Positions 1-13,222 of a stretch of DNA of 64,000 bases are shown here, in pieces. Every line of letters starts with the position of its first letter. Positions within the stretch are counted from its first letter, which is position 1. The DNA comes from Cacajao melanocephalus. Lineage: Eukaryota; Chordata; Mammalia; Primates; Pitheciidae. The stretch spans positions 42,261 to 106,260 of the forward strand of contig CAUYLG010008960.1 in assembly GCA_963573385.1 (NCBI GenBank). The letters run 5' to 3'. A program made the translations under genes and the position numbers. Under the pieces are notes generated by a model, which was not told the origin of the DNA, did not search any database, and saw only the letters and a program-made list of their open reading frames with translations.

Positions 1-1959
1 GTAATTCTTTAAGTGCAAAGGCCAAGGTACTTGTTGTTGATATTCACATATAAGTGCTACCAGTTGATGTTGGAAAATTCCCTGTATGTTGCTCTGGGCT
101 AGAATAAAGCAGTGCCCTGGTTGCCTAACTCTGCTTGGCCAACATGTACTGGCCTGTGGGACCATGAGCTGCCCAAGTGGCCTTGGTGCCTTTCTGTTCT
201 GGCATCCCTCTCAGATTAACCCCTTCCTGTCATTGCCACTCTTGGTCCAGTCCCTTGTCCTCCCTTCTGAGTCACTGGACCTGCCTACTGAGATCTCTCA
301 GTACCTCCTCAAGTCTGTATTCTGCATGCCGCCCCCCATGCAAGAACTAACATATGGTAAGGGCACCTAGATCCACCCTCCTGGGCCCTGCATAGATGGC
401 CTGCAGCTGCTGGTCCTGCCTCCCCCACCCACTTATCTTTCTTAAGACTTCTGATGTGGATGCATTCCAGATGTGGGGGCATTCTTTGCAAATACGAAGT
501 GCTTGTTGCTGTCTTCATTCATGGTGTTCTCCACTGCCCTTCTGAACCTTTCTAAATGGGTATGTCCCTTAAAACACAGTTCACCTAGCTTCTTCCAAAG
601 GACCAACTTCTGACTGGCCCCATGCCGTGGGATTGCTGCCCTCACTTGAGACCTTGCAACCCCCAACCAGAGCCTCTGTGCCTGGGTTTTCTTGTTTTAT
701 AGCTGTGCATGTTTTCTCCAGGTATTTCATAAGCTGTTTTGGGGCAGAGACTATCTGTAATTAGACAGTTCTGCAATCCCTCACTTAAATTCTTAGGGAA
801 TTCAGATTTTTTTAAAAAATTCTATAGGGGTATTAATGATATATACACAATTTATGAAATAATGTTTTCAGTCCTGGGGCAGTACCTTGTAATCAAACAC
901 ACTAATATTTTTGCAGCAAAACATGAATATGCATACCAAGTGGGATAAATAAGGAGAGAGGCATCAGGTCAGGTTTTACTGCCGCATAATTCAGGTTGGG
1001 GCAAGTTTTGCCACCAAATAGGATACCGATTTTTTTTCCAGGGTGTTTTTTTTTCTTTTTTTAATGTTGGAATCAAAGATTAGGAATTATGGACCCTCGC
1101 TAGGTAAATAAAGAAGAGTACGATTCATTCTGTTGCCACATGATAAACAGCCAGTCCCAGAAGGACCAGAGCCTACTTCTGGGTTGGCATGTTATAGATG
1201 ATGGGGGCTGGCATAAAGGGGGTCAAAAGTCCTGGGTGGGCTTCAGCTTGATCTCCTGCAGGACCTCCGGTGCACAGACTGCCCTGGAGACTGGTTAGCA
1301 TCCTGGGAGGCTTTGCCGCTCACTCATTGTCACCGTGTGCTGACTGGGCTGAACTAGATGTCTCTTGGTAGCTGCTTTTATGGAATCACTCAGTTAACCC
1401 AGATGACTGTTGAATCCTATCTGCATAGAGGCATGCCCTGGAGGCCAGTGCAAGGTGGTGCCATCAAACGAAGGCAATTTTGTTAGGGTTGGTCCATTCT
1501 TGGGCTTAATCAGAGCTGCCCTAAGGAAATCATGGTAAATTGATGATGGTGATGGTGATGATCTGCCTTCTATTGTTGCCAAACCTTATTCTGGCCAAAT
1601 ATTAGCTAAAATCTCTGAATTGGTCTCTGTTTCACCTACATGTTAATAGTCTATGCAGTGGGCTGTTAACAACCTTATATCACAAACTCTCCGAGTTCTC
1701 CTTTCTTTACATACACCAAATTACTCAAAACTGTTTTTTTCTTTTAAAGTAGCTTTTTAAAAATAGATACATGTTTGTTGTGTCATATGTAAACTTTTGC
1801 TCCTGCAAAAGAAGTAGCACTTGAATATAAATTTCCTCAGCAAGGCAATTCACTTGTATAGCAGGGTGCATCTCACAGATGGAGCAATGACAAGCACACA
1901 CCTGGACAAGGGAGGGGAAGGGGTTCTTATTCCTGGCACAGGTAGCCTGTACTGCTGTG

Positions 1960-2370
1960 TTGTTCCCCTGTTGGCTAGGGTTAGACCACACAGTCTAAGC
2001 TAATTCCTATTGGCTATTTTAAAGAGATCAGGGGTATGAGCCAGAGTGGCGAAGTGGGTAGTTTGGCGGGAAGGACAGTTGTGGGACAGGTCAGAGCAAG
2101 TGACCAGGGGTGACTCAGATCAAAGCAGGTGATTGGGGTGACTCAGGTCAAAGCAGGTGACCAAGGGTGACTCAGGTCAAAGCAAGTGACCAGGGGAACA
2201 GATGTGAACTACTCATTAGAACTGGCGGGAGAGTTGTTTACTGAAACTAGAGGCAAGCAGGCACAGAGATCCAGGAAGTTAAACTTTCAAATAGAGAATT
2301 AAAGAGTAAGAGAGCTGAACATGCCGACATAGTGATTCTTTGAAGAGAAGCTTGGAGTTCACTCTATCTA
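1960..2370. mobile_element. Possible endogenous LTR fragment
   Basis: The sequence has the style of an old retroviral LTR (CCTATTGGCTATTTTAAAGAG followed by an internal short tandem repeat), but I cannot name the family or place its ends. It encloses the minisatellite at 2090-2196. Confidence 0.35.
2090..2196 (+). repeat. 29-bp minisatellite (about 3.7 copies)
   Basis: Units at 2090-2118, 2119-2146, 2147-2175 and a partial at 2176-2196. The first three contain a perfect TGACTCA (2111-2117, 2139-2145, 2168-2174). The later junctions read AGGTCA-AAGC-AGGTGA (2145-2160) and AGGTCA-AAGC-AAGTGA (2174-2189). Confidence 0.9.
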
Positions 2371-2454
2371 ACAGTTGCACACAGGGAAAAAAAAAAAAAT
2401 CTGTACCAAAAAGTTGAAAGGAGCTTCACATTGTCTCCGCTCTTGTGAATGTCC

Positions 2455-2760
2455 TTCCTAATTTGTCTCATAGTCTCTGATGTTCGATATATGTCATTTT
2501 ATATAAACACAATGACAATAAAATGACACTGCATTTGCTGTTTGCCTGCCAACTATTTTTCATTCAGTAATACATAGGAAGCATTTTCTAGGACTATTAA
2601 ATATAACTTCCCTTTTTAAAAGCTGTATATATCCCATTTTACGTTTATTTTGCTGGTTCTCTGGTAATGGACTGCTAGGTTGTTTCCTTTCCTTTTTAAT
2701 GCTAATAATGTTGGGATGAATATTTTCGAATAACCTGTTTGCTCACTCATTTAAAAGGAA
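2455..2760 (-). mobile_element. Old L1 fragment (antisense)
   Basis: The text around 2655-2735 (GGACTGCTAGGTTGTTTCC, then GCTAATAATGTTGGGATGAATATT) resembles the reverse complement of old L1 3' sequence. It is highly diverged and its ends are uncertain. Confidence 0.4.
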
Positions 2761-3844
2761 ATGCTATTTGAGACGACAGTGTGTTATTTGATTCTGAAAA
2801 TGTACCAGAAATTACTCAGTATATTGCTGAGTTTGGCTACTGCTTTATTTTAGGTTTTGAGTGAAGATTCGTAGCTCAAAGTATCTGTGGCCAGCCGGCC
2901 TCCCTGCCTTCCTTTCCTCTTTCCCTCCCATATTCCTTCCTTCATCTAGCTTTGGTTTCAAGATTATGTTAACTTTGTAAAATGAATTTAGAACCAATTC
3001 CTAAGTCTCTTTAGATGCTTCAGAAAAACTGATTTCTAAAGGAGTTATTTGTTTCTTGGAGCTCACCTTTCAAAATCATCTAAACCTAGAGTTATTTTTA
3101 TTTTAATGACAGTAATCCCTTGATAACCTTTTAAAATTGTTCCATAAATACTGACGCATGGTAAGTTTTTCCATGTTTTACTTAAATTGATTTGATAATG
3201 TATATCTTCCCAAAAGAATAAATTTCCCTTGGATTTTCAAATTTCTTGGCATAATGTTATATGTATATGTACTTAAATCTTTATTAATTGTAAACTTTTC
3301 TCTTTTTTCTTCTTTAAAAACACCAGTGACGTGTCTTTTCATCTTTTCATCCTTAACATCCAAGTGCTGGGGTTTTATATACGTTCCACTCCTTTTCTCT
3401 TTAATGCACTCATGTCTGCCTGTTCCCTCTGCTTTCCTCTGCACTACCCTTGCCCCATGAGAGTTGAATGTTGAATGTTTATTTTATGTCTATTTAATTG
3501 GTTTCTGAGTGCAGCTTTGGCTGAGTCTCAGGTAATACAAAATACAGTGTGATGGTTTTGGTTGTTTTTAAACCTACTTATAAATGACCACAATGTTATT
3601 ATTTCTCACTACTCTGGAATTCTACTTTTGGTTTCTTTTTCGATACATTGCTTATTTAGGAAAGAGTTTCAAATGGTAAGAAACTTTATTTTTTTTTTCT
3701 TTTTATCTATTTAAACTTACATCATTGGGGACTTTTTCCCCCCTCATTTTATTGCTGTGGAGTCAGACATTACAACTTTGTAATTTTATTCTTTTCCATA
3801 TATGGAGGGTTTCATTTTGGGCATGAGATATAGCTACCTTTAAT

Positions 3845-4020
3845 TGAGATTTTTGTTCCAGGTGCTGTACTAAGCAATTTACATGCATTACTCATTTAAT
3901 TCTCACAACAACCCTATGAGGGGTGAGTACTGTTGTTTTTGTTATTAAGACTTGATAGAGAAACAGAATGGGAGAAGTGCATGACTTGCCCCATTAACCA
4001 GGCAGTGGTGAGGCCTAAAC
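3845..4020 (-). repeat. MIR SINE
   Basis: A classic MIR core in reverse orientation: GTGCTGTACTAAGCAATTTACATG, then CTCATTTAATTCTCACAACAACCC, then GACTTGCCC and a gap-ridden 3' part. Confidence 0.75.
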
Positions 4021-4319
4021 AGCCTGCCCCCAGAGGCTGCAATCTTTACTTCTCATTTCTATGAATATTTGATGGGTAGTTTTTAAAGGCTAGTAACATC
4101 TATACTCATTTCAAAGTTCAAATATCATGTTTAACCAACCTTATTGATTACGTTCAAAACCTTTATTATTGACAAAAGCATTTGAAGCTCCCATTACAGT
4201 GCTAGGAGTTTCTGCTTATTTCTAAGCATGAGGGACCTGAAGGTATATATTCATAGATTATACCCTTATTGACATAAAATTACCCATTTTATTTGGTTTT
4301 CCTTCTTTTCTTTCTCTCT

Positions 4320-4377
4320 CTTTTTTTTTTTTTAAAGAGATGGGCTCTCACTGTGTTGCCCGGGCTATCCTTGAACA
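4320..4377 (-). repeat. Short Alu fragment
   Basis: A T run is followed by AAAGAGATGGGCTCTCACTG and TTGCCCGGGCT, the 3' part of an antisense old Alu monomer, and stops abruptly after CTTGAAC. Confidence 0.5.
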
Positions 4378-4585
4378 AGTTTTTCTTTTTTGCCATACAT
4401 TTTGCTTTTCATAAATGTTAATCTCCTACTTTATTTCACTTATTCTTAATATATGTTTGTCTTTTATTGGTTTTCTTTTTTTGGATGCCATTTTGTTTTA
4501 GGTTTATCCTTTGTAACAGCAACCGAATGCTATATTTTGATTTTTAAGCCAACGTGATAGTCTAAAGTTTAATAGACTCTTAGCC

Positions 4586-4876
4586 TTTTTTTTTTGAGAC
4601 TGGGTCTTGCTCTGTCACCCAGGCTGCAGTGCAGTGGTGCGATCTTGGCTCACTGCAACCTCCACCTCCCAGGTTCAAACGATTTATCCTGCTTCAGCCT
4701 CTCAAGTAGCTGGGACTACAGGCATGTGCCACCACACTGGCTAAATTTTGTATTTTTAGTAGAGATGGGGTTTCACCATGTTAGCCAGGCTGATCTCGAA
4801 CTCCTGTTCTCAGTGATCCACCCGCCTCAGCCTCCCAAAGTGTTGGGATTACAAGCGTGAGCCACTATGCCTAGCC
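4586..4876 (-). repeat. Alu, full length
   Basis: Antisense dimeric Alu running from a T tract to TGCCTAGCC. It is flanked by a perfect direct repeat TCTTAGCC (4578-4585 and 4877-4884), the target-site duplication. Confidence 0.95.
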
Positions 4877-6061
4877 TCTTAGCCATTTTTATTTTTGGTC
4901 TGTCATCTAATTTTTAATGTCATTCCATTTTTTTCTTGCTTTTTCCATCATCATTCTTGTACAGATAACATATTTTGTTTCACTTTGTTGATCTTGTATT
5001 CTGTTGTTTGCTTTGTTCTCCAGTTGGTTAAGAAAGTTTGTTTCTTCTAATTCAACTAGTAGCAAGTTTTTGTTCACAAAAATTCAACAAAAAAACATGA
5101 TAGAGAATTATTGCTTTACTGCCAAGACTAAAAATAAATGTGTTTTTAAATGAGGAATTAATATCCTTTTACTTTCTCCCACCTACTTTCCGGTTTTGTT
5201 GATATTATCTGGAATTAAACACAGATTGTTAAATATTAAAATAAAATGATCTTTCAAGAACTTTTCGTCAGCGTAACCATATTTACGTATCTATTAAACT
5301 GTATAGCCGAAACAGTTTTAATGCTTCTTGCCATTTTATGCTGTAATTTGAGTTATTTTGGTTTTTTATAGATCTTCAAGCAGTTTTTCAGGAGGTTTAT
5401 GTAATTGAAATATTTTCTGAGCCTTTTTGTGCTTACCTGAGAATTACTTTCCATTCCCTTCATAGGAATTGTTAAGTTCACAATGCAAAGAATTCTTGCT
5501 GTGTCTTCTTTTTATTCTTTAAAACTCCGTATGTGTTGTTTCACTGTGACCTAAAGGTTTAGTGTTGCCAAGGAGAAGCTGGAAGCCATTCTGATTTTTG
5601 TTCATTTATTATGTTGTATCGATTAGGATACTATAGCGAAAAAGACATTAAATTATTTAGCAAAATACCTGGAGAGGCCATCTAGGTCAGCTTCCCCCGG
5701 CCTGGCAGCTCTTTCTGACCTTCCTCAGCACCATGTTCAGCATTTGTGTTTTTTAGCTTACGTGGTTGCAGGAAGGCTGCTATAGCTCCATGTACGTGAT
5801 CGCTATCAAGGCAGGAAGCCGGGGGACAGAAATGGGCTTTTCTTGAATGGCTCTCTGCTCTTAACAGCAACATAAATGTCTCCCAGAAATCCCTTCTAGT
5901 ACTTTCTGTTATAATCCAGAGGCCAGAACTACATCGTGGCTATTTGTGACTGTAAAAGAGGCTGGTGACATGAGTTTGTCGTAGGCCAATCGAGACTCAC
6001 CCCTGGGGCTTCGTAGTTCTCCCAAAACAAAATCTGTAAGATGGGAGCAAGAGGGACACTT

Positions 6062-6102
<41 letters not shown>

Positions 6103-6112
6103 TTTTTTTTTT
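6062..6112 (+). repeat. (ATT)n microsatellite with T tail
   Basis: About 14 perfect ATT units are followed by a T11-12 run. Probably length-polymorphic. Confidence 0.95.
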
Positions 6113-6664
6113 GTATTACCCAGAAGGGTGTGTGCACCTTCAGGCATACATGGAAGGCTTCCACGACGGCATTATAATAGAGTCATGAGAACCAAACATA
6201 AATACAGTAACTGTTGGTGTTAGGAGCCACATACCAAACACCTTCTCATTCTTTACCATAACATTCCATTCTGTCTTCAAAAAGAAGTTGATTTTTCCCC
6301 AAGATTCCAAAAGAATGTTATTATATTTGACATGAACAAAGTTTAGGAGAACCAGACAAATTTCCCTGGGTTTGCCTGGAGAGGGCGTGAACAAGTGATG
6401 CCAAGACAAAGTTGGGTGTCCCTGTTATTTATGTGAACCGCCAGTAGGCCAGGGCCAAGGGAAGGTTAAAATAGTGACTCTGTTACTTCAAGGTGACACG
6501 CTTACTCTTATCCCATGACTAGATGACCTGTTTGCCTTTCATCTTTGGAAAGAAATGAATCTGTTGCAGCTTTTGGTTACTGGTAATGGTAGAGTTCAGT
6601 GAAAAGTTGGTCTTTTTTAACCACAGGCCAAAACAGAGCAAGTCAGTGTATCTGAAAAGAGTGG

Positions 6665-6972
<308 letters not shown>

Positions 6973-9009
6973 CTAAAACGTCATCCTCCACAGAACTTAA
7001 GCTTTTCTCCTGTCCACTTTGGACAATCAGAGCTGCCCAGTGATCACACAAACTCCATCATCTGGCCGAAGTTTTGTGGGAAGAACTGCAAGAGTAGGGT
7101 AGGAAAGAAAACCAACTGCCTGAGTAACCCCTAAGAAGAGTACTCTAAAGGTTTCACCATTTTAAGACAGGAGGAAGCAGATAAAAATGAAAGCACATCT
7201 CTTCGTGGAGCAGTGGAAGAAAAAACTAAACCCTCAGACAACTTGGAATCCAGAGCTCACGTATCCAAGGGGATGACGGTGGGCACCAGGAGGCAGAGGG
7301 GGTTACTGTAGTTACTCCAGCAGGACCAGAGGTGCCACTTGTTCCAGGGGACTATCAAGGGGAAAGAAACGGAGTGTGTGGTGTTCACATTGTTCGATAA
7401 GCAGCTTGAGCCTCCATCCAGAAAAGGCAGCTTGTCCTCTGGCATCAGGAGGAATGAAAGTGTAAAGGACAATAATGATTTGATCTCTGAAATGACTCTA
7501 GCCTTAAATGCTAAGTGGGACCAGGCAGCTGAAGTGCAGCACTTGGAGGACATGACGGGAGAGCTCAAATGGCTTCATCCAGGGCTATTTTCTCAACTTT
7601 CAGTAGCTCTTGACTCTTGAAAAGTTTTCAGCTAAAATTTAGTGTCTGTAAAACTAGAGGCAATAAAGGGCAAGTGGTGCTCTTTGAATGAAAAAAACAT
7701 TTTTATTCCATCAAACGGTGGCTGGCTGAAAGCTTCAAGGGTAAACCTAATGTTTTCTCCCTTCTGGTGGAGAATACTGACGTATTCTGGGCAGCATTTT
7801 CTGTGGCTGCTGCTGAAGCAAGAGGCGTGTTTGCTGAGCGAAGAGTGTGTTTGTGGATTCTCCACTTGGCCCCGGTGTGCATGCGTTTTTTGCCTCTGGA
7901 ACCCTTGGGTTTTCAAGGGGATTAGAGGACTTCAAAGGGTGTACAGTAAATAAGATAGGCTTGAGTTTCTTGTGTCATGGGGAGGATAAACATTTTGTTT
8001 TAGAACATGCTCCCGACTCCTATGCGTTGCAGAATGCCAAGCCTGCTCTATGCAAGAAAGCGACTTTCAACTAATAATTTTGAAGTTAGACAAACCTAAG
8101 GTGATTAATGGAGCTTATTGAAATCTCCTGCCAACCAGATTTTTAAGAAGCTTGATTTCACAAGGGTCCTGCAGAGGTTCTAAAATGTCTAAGGATTTGG
8201 TTCTGTTTAGTTTGAAAGACCTATATAGAATAAACTCTGTAGCTATTAAGACTAATCAGAAATTAGTTGATTTGGTGGAATGTTATGCCATTATCACTGT
8301 TTGGAGGATTATTAAGAGTGTGTTTTAATTAAATGAACATTATATAACAGCTAGTGAACATTTTTCCATTTTCCTTTTTTTTTGGGGGGGCTTCCATTTC
8401 TAGTTTTACATTCAATCCAGTGGCCTGCCTAGACTTTCTGTAGACTACATAGCAACACATCTTGAAAATGTGAAGCTGAGCATCTTGTTTGGGATGGGCC
8501 TTAGTGGAAGTACCCTGAGGTTGAGAGATGCATCCCTGGGCCAGTTTGGGGTTGGGGAGAGAAAGGCCTGTTTCCAGTGCCCATTCTGCATTGTGCTGGA
8601 TCAGACTCTAGCTTGGGCTAGATCTTATTCTCAACCTGGTCATGTTGAAGCCTTGTTCCCAGTGGCTTAGTCCTGACTCTATGTGTCAGGCTTCTTAATC
8701 ATGGTAGACTTTGAGGAACACAGCGTGGGCTGGCCCACTTCATGCATGATGACCACTGGGGGTCAGATTATGGTAGAGAGGGGAAAATGGGAAATCAAAA
8801 TCTGGAGGAGGCAGTTTTTGTTTTTAACACTGTGCTACATGGTCCATAGCCAGAGTTCCAAGTCTAATTACAAAGCTCTCTAGAGGAGTCTAATTATGGC
8901 TCCATATTAGAGAACTGTTGCTCTAATTACACATCTCACTCTTCTGTGTGTTTCTTAAAATGAGGTCTAAGAGCAACCTGTATAAGCCTTGCCTTCAGGG
9001 GCCTCTTTG

Positions 9010-9132
9010 AATTCAGATTCCCAGGTATCACCTAGACCTACTTATTCAGAATGGGAGAGGCAGGCAGGGCCCAGGCATGTGCATTTTTACAAGCTCCATG
9101 AATTAGTCTGATGCTCACTGAACTGTCAGAGC
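9010..9132 (+). mobile_element. MER5-like hAT DNA transposon remnant
   Basis: GATTCCCAGGTATCACC, ACCTACTTATTCAGAATGGGAG, GGGCCCAGGCATGTGCATTT and CTGATGCTCACTGA follow the order of the MER5A 3' half. Confidence 0.55.
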
Positions 9133-10532
9133 TTTGTGATAATCATTAGTCTGTGGCTTTAAAGCAACTGCCCTTAGCCCAGAAGCAAATCAGAGACCTG
9201 AATGAGGAGCATGTGCCTGGCCTGTGGTTGGCTCCAGCCTGGCCAGAGCCCCAGCTGCACAGCAGAGGCATATAGGACATTTGGTGTCCATTCTGTGTCC
9301 ATGGGCAGGTGCATCAGGCTGCCAGGACAGTCACTGAAACAACAGACCCACCTGCCCACCCTTTTCTTTCTTTTGAAATGGGAATCACATAAGCATTTTC
9401 TGTGGACGAGGGCAAGGAAACAGAAGGCATTCACTGCCTCCATTGCATCTGTCCAGAGCCTTCATCCCAGCATCTTGAGGTGCTAACACCCTCCCCCTGC
9501 TACCGAGTATCTGCATATGAATGGGGAGATGGGCTGGCAAGCAACAGAATCTATTTTAATATGTTCCTTTGATTTTTAAAACTTCTGACCCTGCTGGCTA
9601 ATTTAATGCCCCAACAGGCTCTCTTGGCTCATCCCACCTGGCTGATAGGTACACATGGAGACTCACAGACTTTCAGGTGCTGGGTTGGCTGGAGAAAGAA
9701 GGGTCCAGGTGGCCGCAGGCTCCCTGGACTGCTCCATCTTTCCGACCACGTGCAGAGGCAGGGGCCTTGCAACTCTCCTCCTGAAGTTAGCGGAGCCAGT
9801 CATCACACCCACAGACATGTCTCACCCTCCCCATTTCACTCACCCATCTCATGGTTGAAAAACTGCCTCTATTTCTCCAGCTGTAGAATTTGCTTGGATT
9901 TTTAACCATTTTGCCTTAACATAGGGTTGCTCAGATCCGCTCCGTGACTGAAGGAGGTAGAAAAAACAGCAAGGCGTAAACCCAAAGAAAGCAGCAGAAA
10001 GGAAATAAGGAAGGTAAAAGAAAAAAATTAATGAACTAACAAACCAGTGGGAAGTACTATATAAAGCTTCATCTTTAAAAAATGTAAATTTCTAAAGATG
10101 CTGATTAATAAAAATAAAGAAGAAACATTAATATTCTGTCTAAAAAAGCAGATATAACTAAGATCATAAGAAAATTAAAAGTATACTTTTATGCAAATAA
10201 ATTGGAAACTTAGTGAAATTGATAATTTTCTAGGGAAATTAAGTTACCAGAATCTCTTAAGAAGTAAAAAAAAAAAAAAAATGAATAAGTACAAACCATC
10301 AAAAGAAATTTTCTGCAATAAAAAATTTGCCTTCTCAAAATTCACAAGGCTCGAATCGGTTTGCATAAAACATAGACTGTTTTAGAGAACAGAGAAGGAG
10401 GAAAGCTACCCTATTTCCTTCAGTAGTAGTATGAAACCAGAAAAAGAAAGTATAAGAACAGCAAGTTGTTGACCAGTTTATGGTTATAGACTCAGAAAAA
10501 CCTAAACAAAATACTGTCAAATCTGATACAAA

Positions 10533-10533
<1 letters not shown>

Positions 10534-10566
<33 letters not shown>
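10534..10566 (+). repeat. (AC)n microsatellite
   Basis: About 16 uninterrupted AC dinucleotides inside the old L1. Confidence 0.97.
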
Positions 10567-10568
<2 letters not shown>

Positions 10569-11170
10569 CCAAGAAGTTTATTTTAGGAATGTAAAAATGA
10601 TTTAATATCAAAAAATAATGTAATATACCTTCTCAGTGAATTAAAGGAGAATAGCTGTAGATCATATAAATGGATGCAGGAGGGAAAACAGTGAAATTCA
10701 ACACTTGTAAGGGCGTTTCCTTCACCTGATGAAATGCATCTGTAAAACATCTATGGCAAACACAAAGCTTAATGATAAAAATCTACTCGTGTTCAATTTA
10801 AAGATAAGATAAAGGCAAGGTTGTTGTTTTTTTTTTTTTTTTTACCACTTTTAAAAATTGTATATTGTGTTGCAGGCCGTAATCACTCCCGTCTTAAGGC
10901 AAGAATTGTGAGATGTGTAAGGAATGGAAAGACAGGAGCAAAATGTAGATGTATTGATTTGTGGGAAATCTAGGAGAACCTGCAAACTGACTATCAGAAC
11001 AAATAAGAGAGCAGCACAGTGAGGTGTTGAATACAGAGTCCACATACAAAAACCAGTATCAGTAATTCAAAAATGTAATAGGAAAAGAGTCTCCTCTCCT
11101 ATTAACTGCAGCAAGCAGAACTGCTAGATACAGAGGAATAAATGCAACGAAAGATGTGCAAGACTTTCAA

Positions 11171-11463
11171 GGAGAAAATTAGAAAACATAACTGAAGGAC
11201 ATTTTCAAGTGTCCAGTATTATAGAAATATTAGTTTTCTTCAGATTAATCCATAAATTCAGCACAGTATCATGGTTTTTTCATGGAACTTGAAGTGCTGA
11301 TTCTCAAAATTCGTCAGGAAAAGCAAATGGTCACAAATATCCACTGAAGTCTTGAAGAACAATGCATAGTAGGAGCCATGAAGAATTACCTGTAGAGCCA
11401 TAGTCATTAAGGCAGTGTGATATGAGTGCCGGGTTACACAAATAGGTGACCAGAACAGAAATG
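11171..11463 (+). repeat. Inverted repeat, left arm
   Basis: This arm reads as L1 sense sequence. Its reverse complement is found at 11620-11928 with scattered substitutions and one short insertion in the right arm (around GGGCATGTTGCCC). Matching blocks include CAATGCATAGTAGG and GGTCACAAATATCCACTG. Confidence 0.85.
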
Positions 11464-11619
11464 GATGTAAATAAGTATTTAGCATGACAGCAGTGGCATT
11501 ACTAATCAGTGATGAAGTAATGAACTATTAAATCATGCTGGGACAACAGATTACCTACACAGAAAAAAAGGAGGTTATGGATCTCCTTCATACATGTATG
11601 CATGGAACTTGTATACACG

Positions 11620-11928
11620 CATTTCTCTTCTGGTCATCTCTTAATACAACCCTGCACCCCTATCACATTGCCTTAATGACTGTGGCTCTGCAGTGAGTCT
11701 TCATGGCTCCTAGGGCATGTTGCCCTACTATGCATTGTTCTTCAAGACTTTAGTGGCTATTTGTGACCATTTGCTTTTCCTGATGAATTTAAGAACCAGC
11801 TCTTGAAGTTTCATAAAAAACCTTGTATGACACTGGACTGAATTTATAGGTTAATTTGAATCAAATTAATATTTCTATAATACTGAGCACTTTTAAATGT
11901 CCTTCAGTTGTGTTTTATAATTTTCTCC
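11620..11928 (-). repeat. Inverted repeat, right arm
   Basis: Antisense copy of 11171-11463, beginning CATTTCTCTTCTGGTCA and ending AATTTTCTCC. The 156-bp spacer holds further L1 sense sequence. Confidence 0.85.
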
Positions 11929-13185
11929 AGGATATACATGGATATACATAATCCTTCAATATGTATGAAGGATATATAACCTGTTATAACCTGTTAAAAG
12001 CATTTGCAAAAGTTTAGACTTTTGAAAGGAAATTTACAACAATATATTAATGACCTTTGGTTAAGAAAGTTTTTCCTGAACATTGTTACCCCTGGGTCAC
12101 AGTTTGAAAACTCAAAAAATATGTTTGACAAAAAGCATCATAAACAAAATTAAAGCATCTACCAGAGATTTTTGCAATGCATCTGGCTAACAAAGGATAA
12201 TATGCAGAGCACATAAATTCCTACAGCCAAATGGTATGTAAAACCTAATCAAAAAGCAGATAGAGAATGTGAGTAGATAGTTAACAGCAGAAGCAATCCA
12301 GTCAGCGCCTAAGCATATGAAAGGATATGTGGGCTCTCTAGTAATCAGGTACATGAAAGTTAAAATGATGACTACTTCATACCAGTCTGGTTGGCAAAAT
12401 TTTAAAACATGGTGATGAGCAGTATGATCTCATGCATGTGTGGATGGGAGTGACGCTAGGTCCAGCCACTTTTGAGATTAAGCTGGCTATGTCAAGTAAA
12501 GTTGAAGAGGTTCATAATTTATGACAAGTAGTGCTACTGTGGGTAAATAATGCAGAGAAGCTTTCTCTGCTATGTAAAAAAACAGTGTCCACTGCAGCGT
12601 TGTTTCTAACAGAGAGAAATTGATAATCAGCAGGAAAGGGATGATGTGTGGTGCATTCCTACCTACAGTGGAAGGCGGGATAGCAGTGAGGATGAATGAA
12701 ATAGAGCTGTGTGTGTCAAAACAGATGCACCTCCCAAAAAGTGAAAACAGCAATTCACAGCACAGTGCCATCCCTACGGACTTCAAATAGATGCAGAAAA
12801 ATGCTTGATATAATTTATGAATGTGTACATGTGTAGTTTATTTAAAATACACATAGTAACAATGAAGCACCAAATTCAGGATAGTGATTGCCCCTGGGGA
12901 AGATGAGGATCGAGGCAGGGGCTGTAATTATCACTTGTCATCCTGTCATGTGTCATTTTATTTAAAAAATTTTTAATCAAAGGCCAGTATTGCAAAATAT
13001 TAAGACTTGGCAAGCAGAGTGGTACATGGATGCTCTTATAATATCTGTAAATTGTATGCTCGAAATATTTTACACACATAAACACACAGTGATGTCAGTT
13101 ACTGCCAAGAGGCCACAGGAAACTCATTGCGTTGGTGAATTTGTTGCAGTCTAAGACTTGCTCTTCAGCTTTGCAAACCCAGAAA

Positions 13186-13222
13186 GTTTTTTGTTTTTTT
13201 GTTTTTTTGTTTTTTTGTTTTG
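13186..13222 (+). repeat. (GTTTTTTT)n short tandem repeat
   Basis: About four GT7 octamers in a row. Confidence 0.9.

Larger units (their letters stand above)
9978..13085 (+). mobile_element. Old L1 (L1M class), ORF2 and 3' end, rearranged
   Basis: Sense-strand decayed LINE-1. The region around 10200-11150 has ORF2-like A-rich sequence, 12120-12900 continues through the reverse-transcriptase 3' region, and 12880-13080 matches the 3' UTR style of old L1 (GATAGTGATTGCCCCTGGGG, then GTATGCTCGAAATATTTT). No open frame survives. Inside it, 11620-11928 is an inverted copy of 11171-11463. A CA microsatellite interrupts it at 10534-10566. Confidence 0.75.

Noticed and set aside
2090..2196. CRISPR-like array of 29-bp repeats
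   Set aside because: The units are head to tail without spacers, in vertebrate intronic DNA; it is a minisatellite.
6041..6147. Poly-Leu or poly-Asn peptide
   Set aside because: It is the translation of the ATT microsatellite.
7312..7620. Plus-strand open frame with coding-like amino-acid composition, open on both strands
   Set aside because: It is only about 100 codons, without a good ATG, splice signals, a poly(A) trace or target duplication, and resembles no protein I know. It would need a protein search to revive it.
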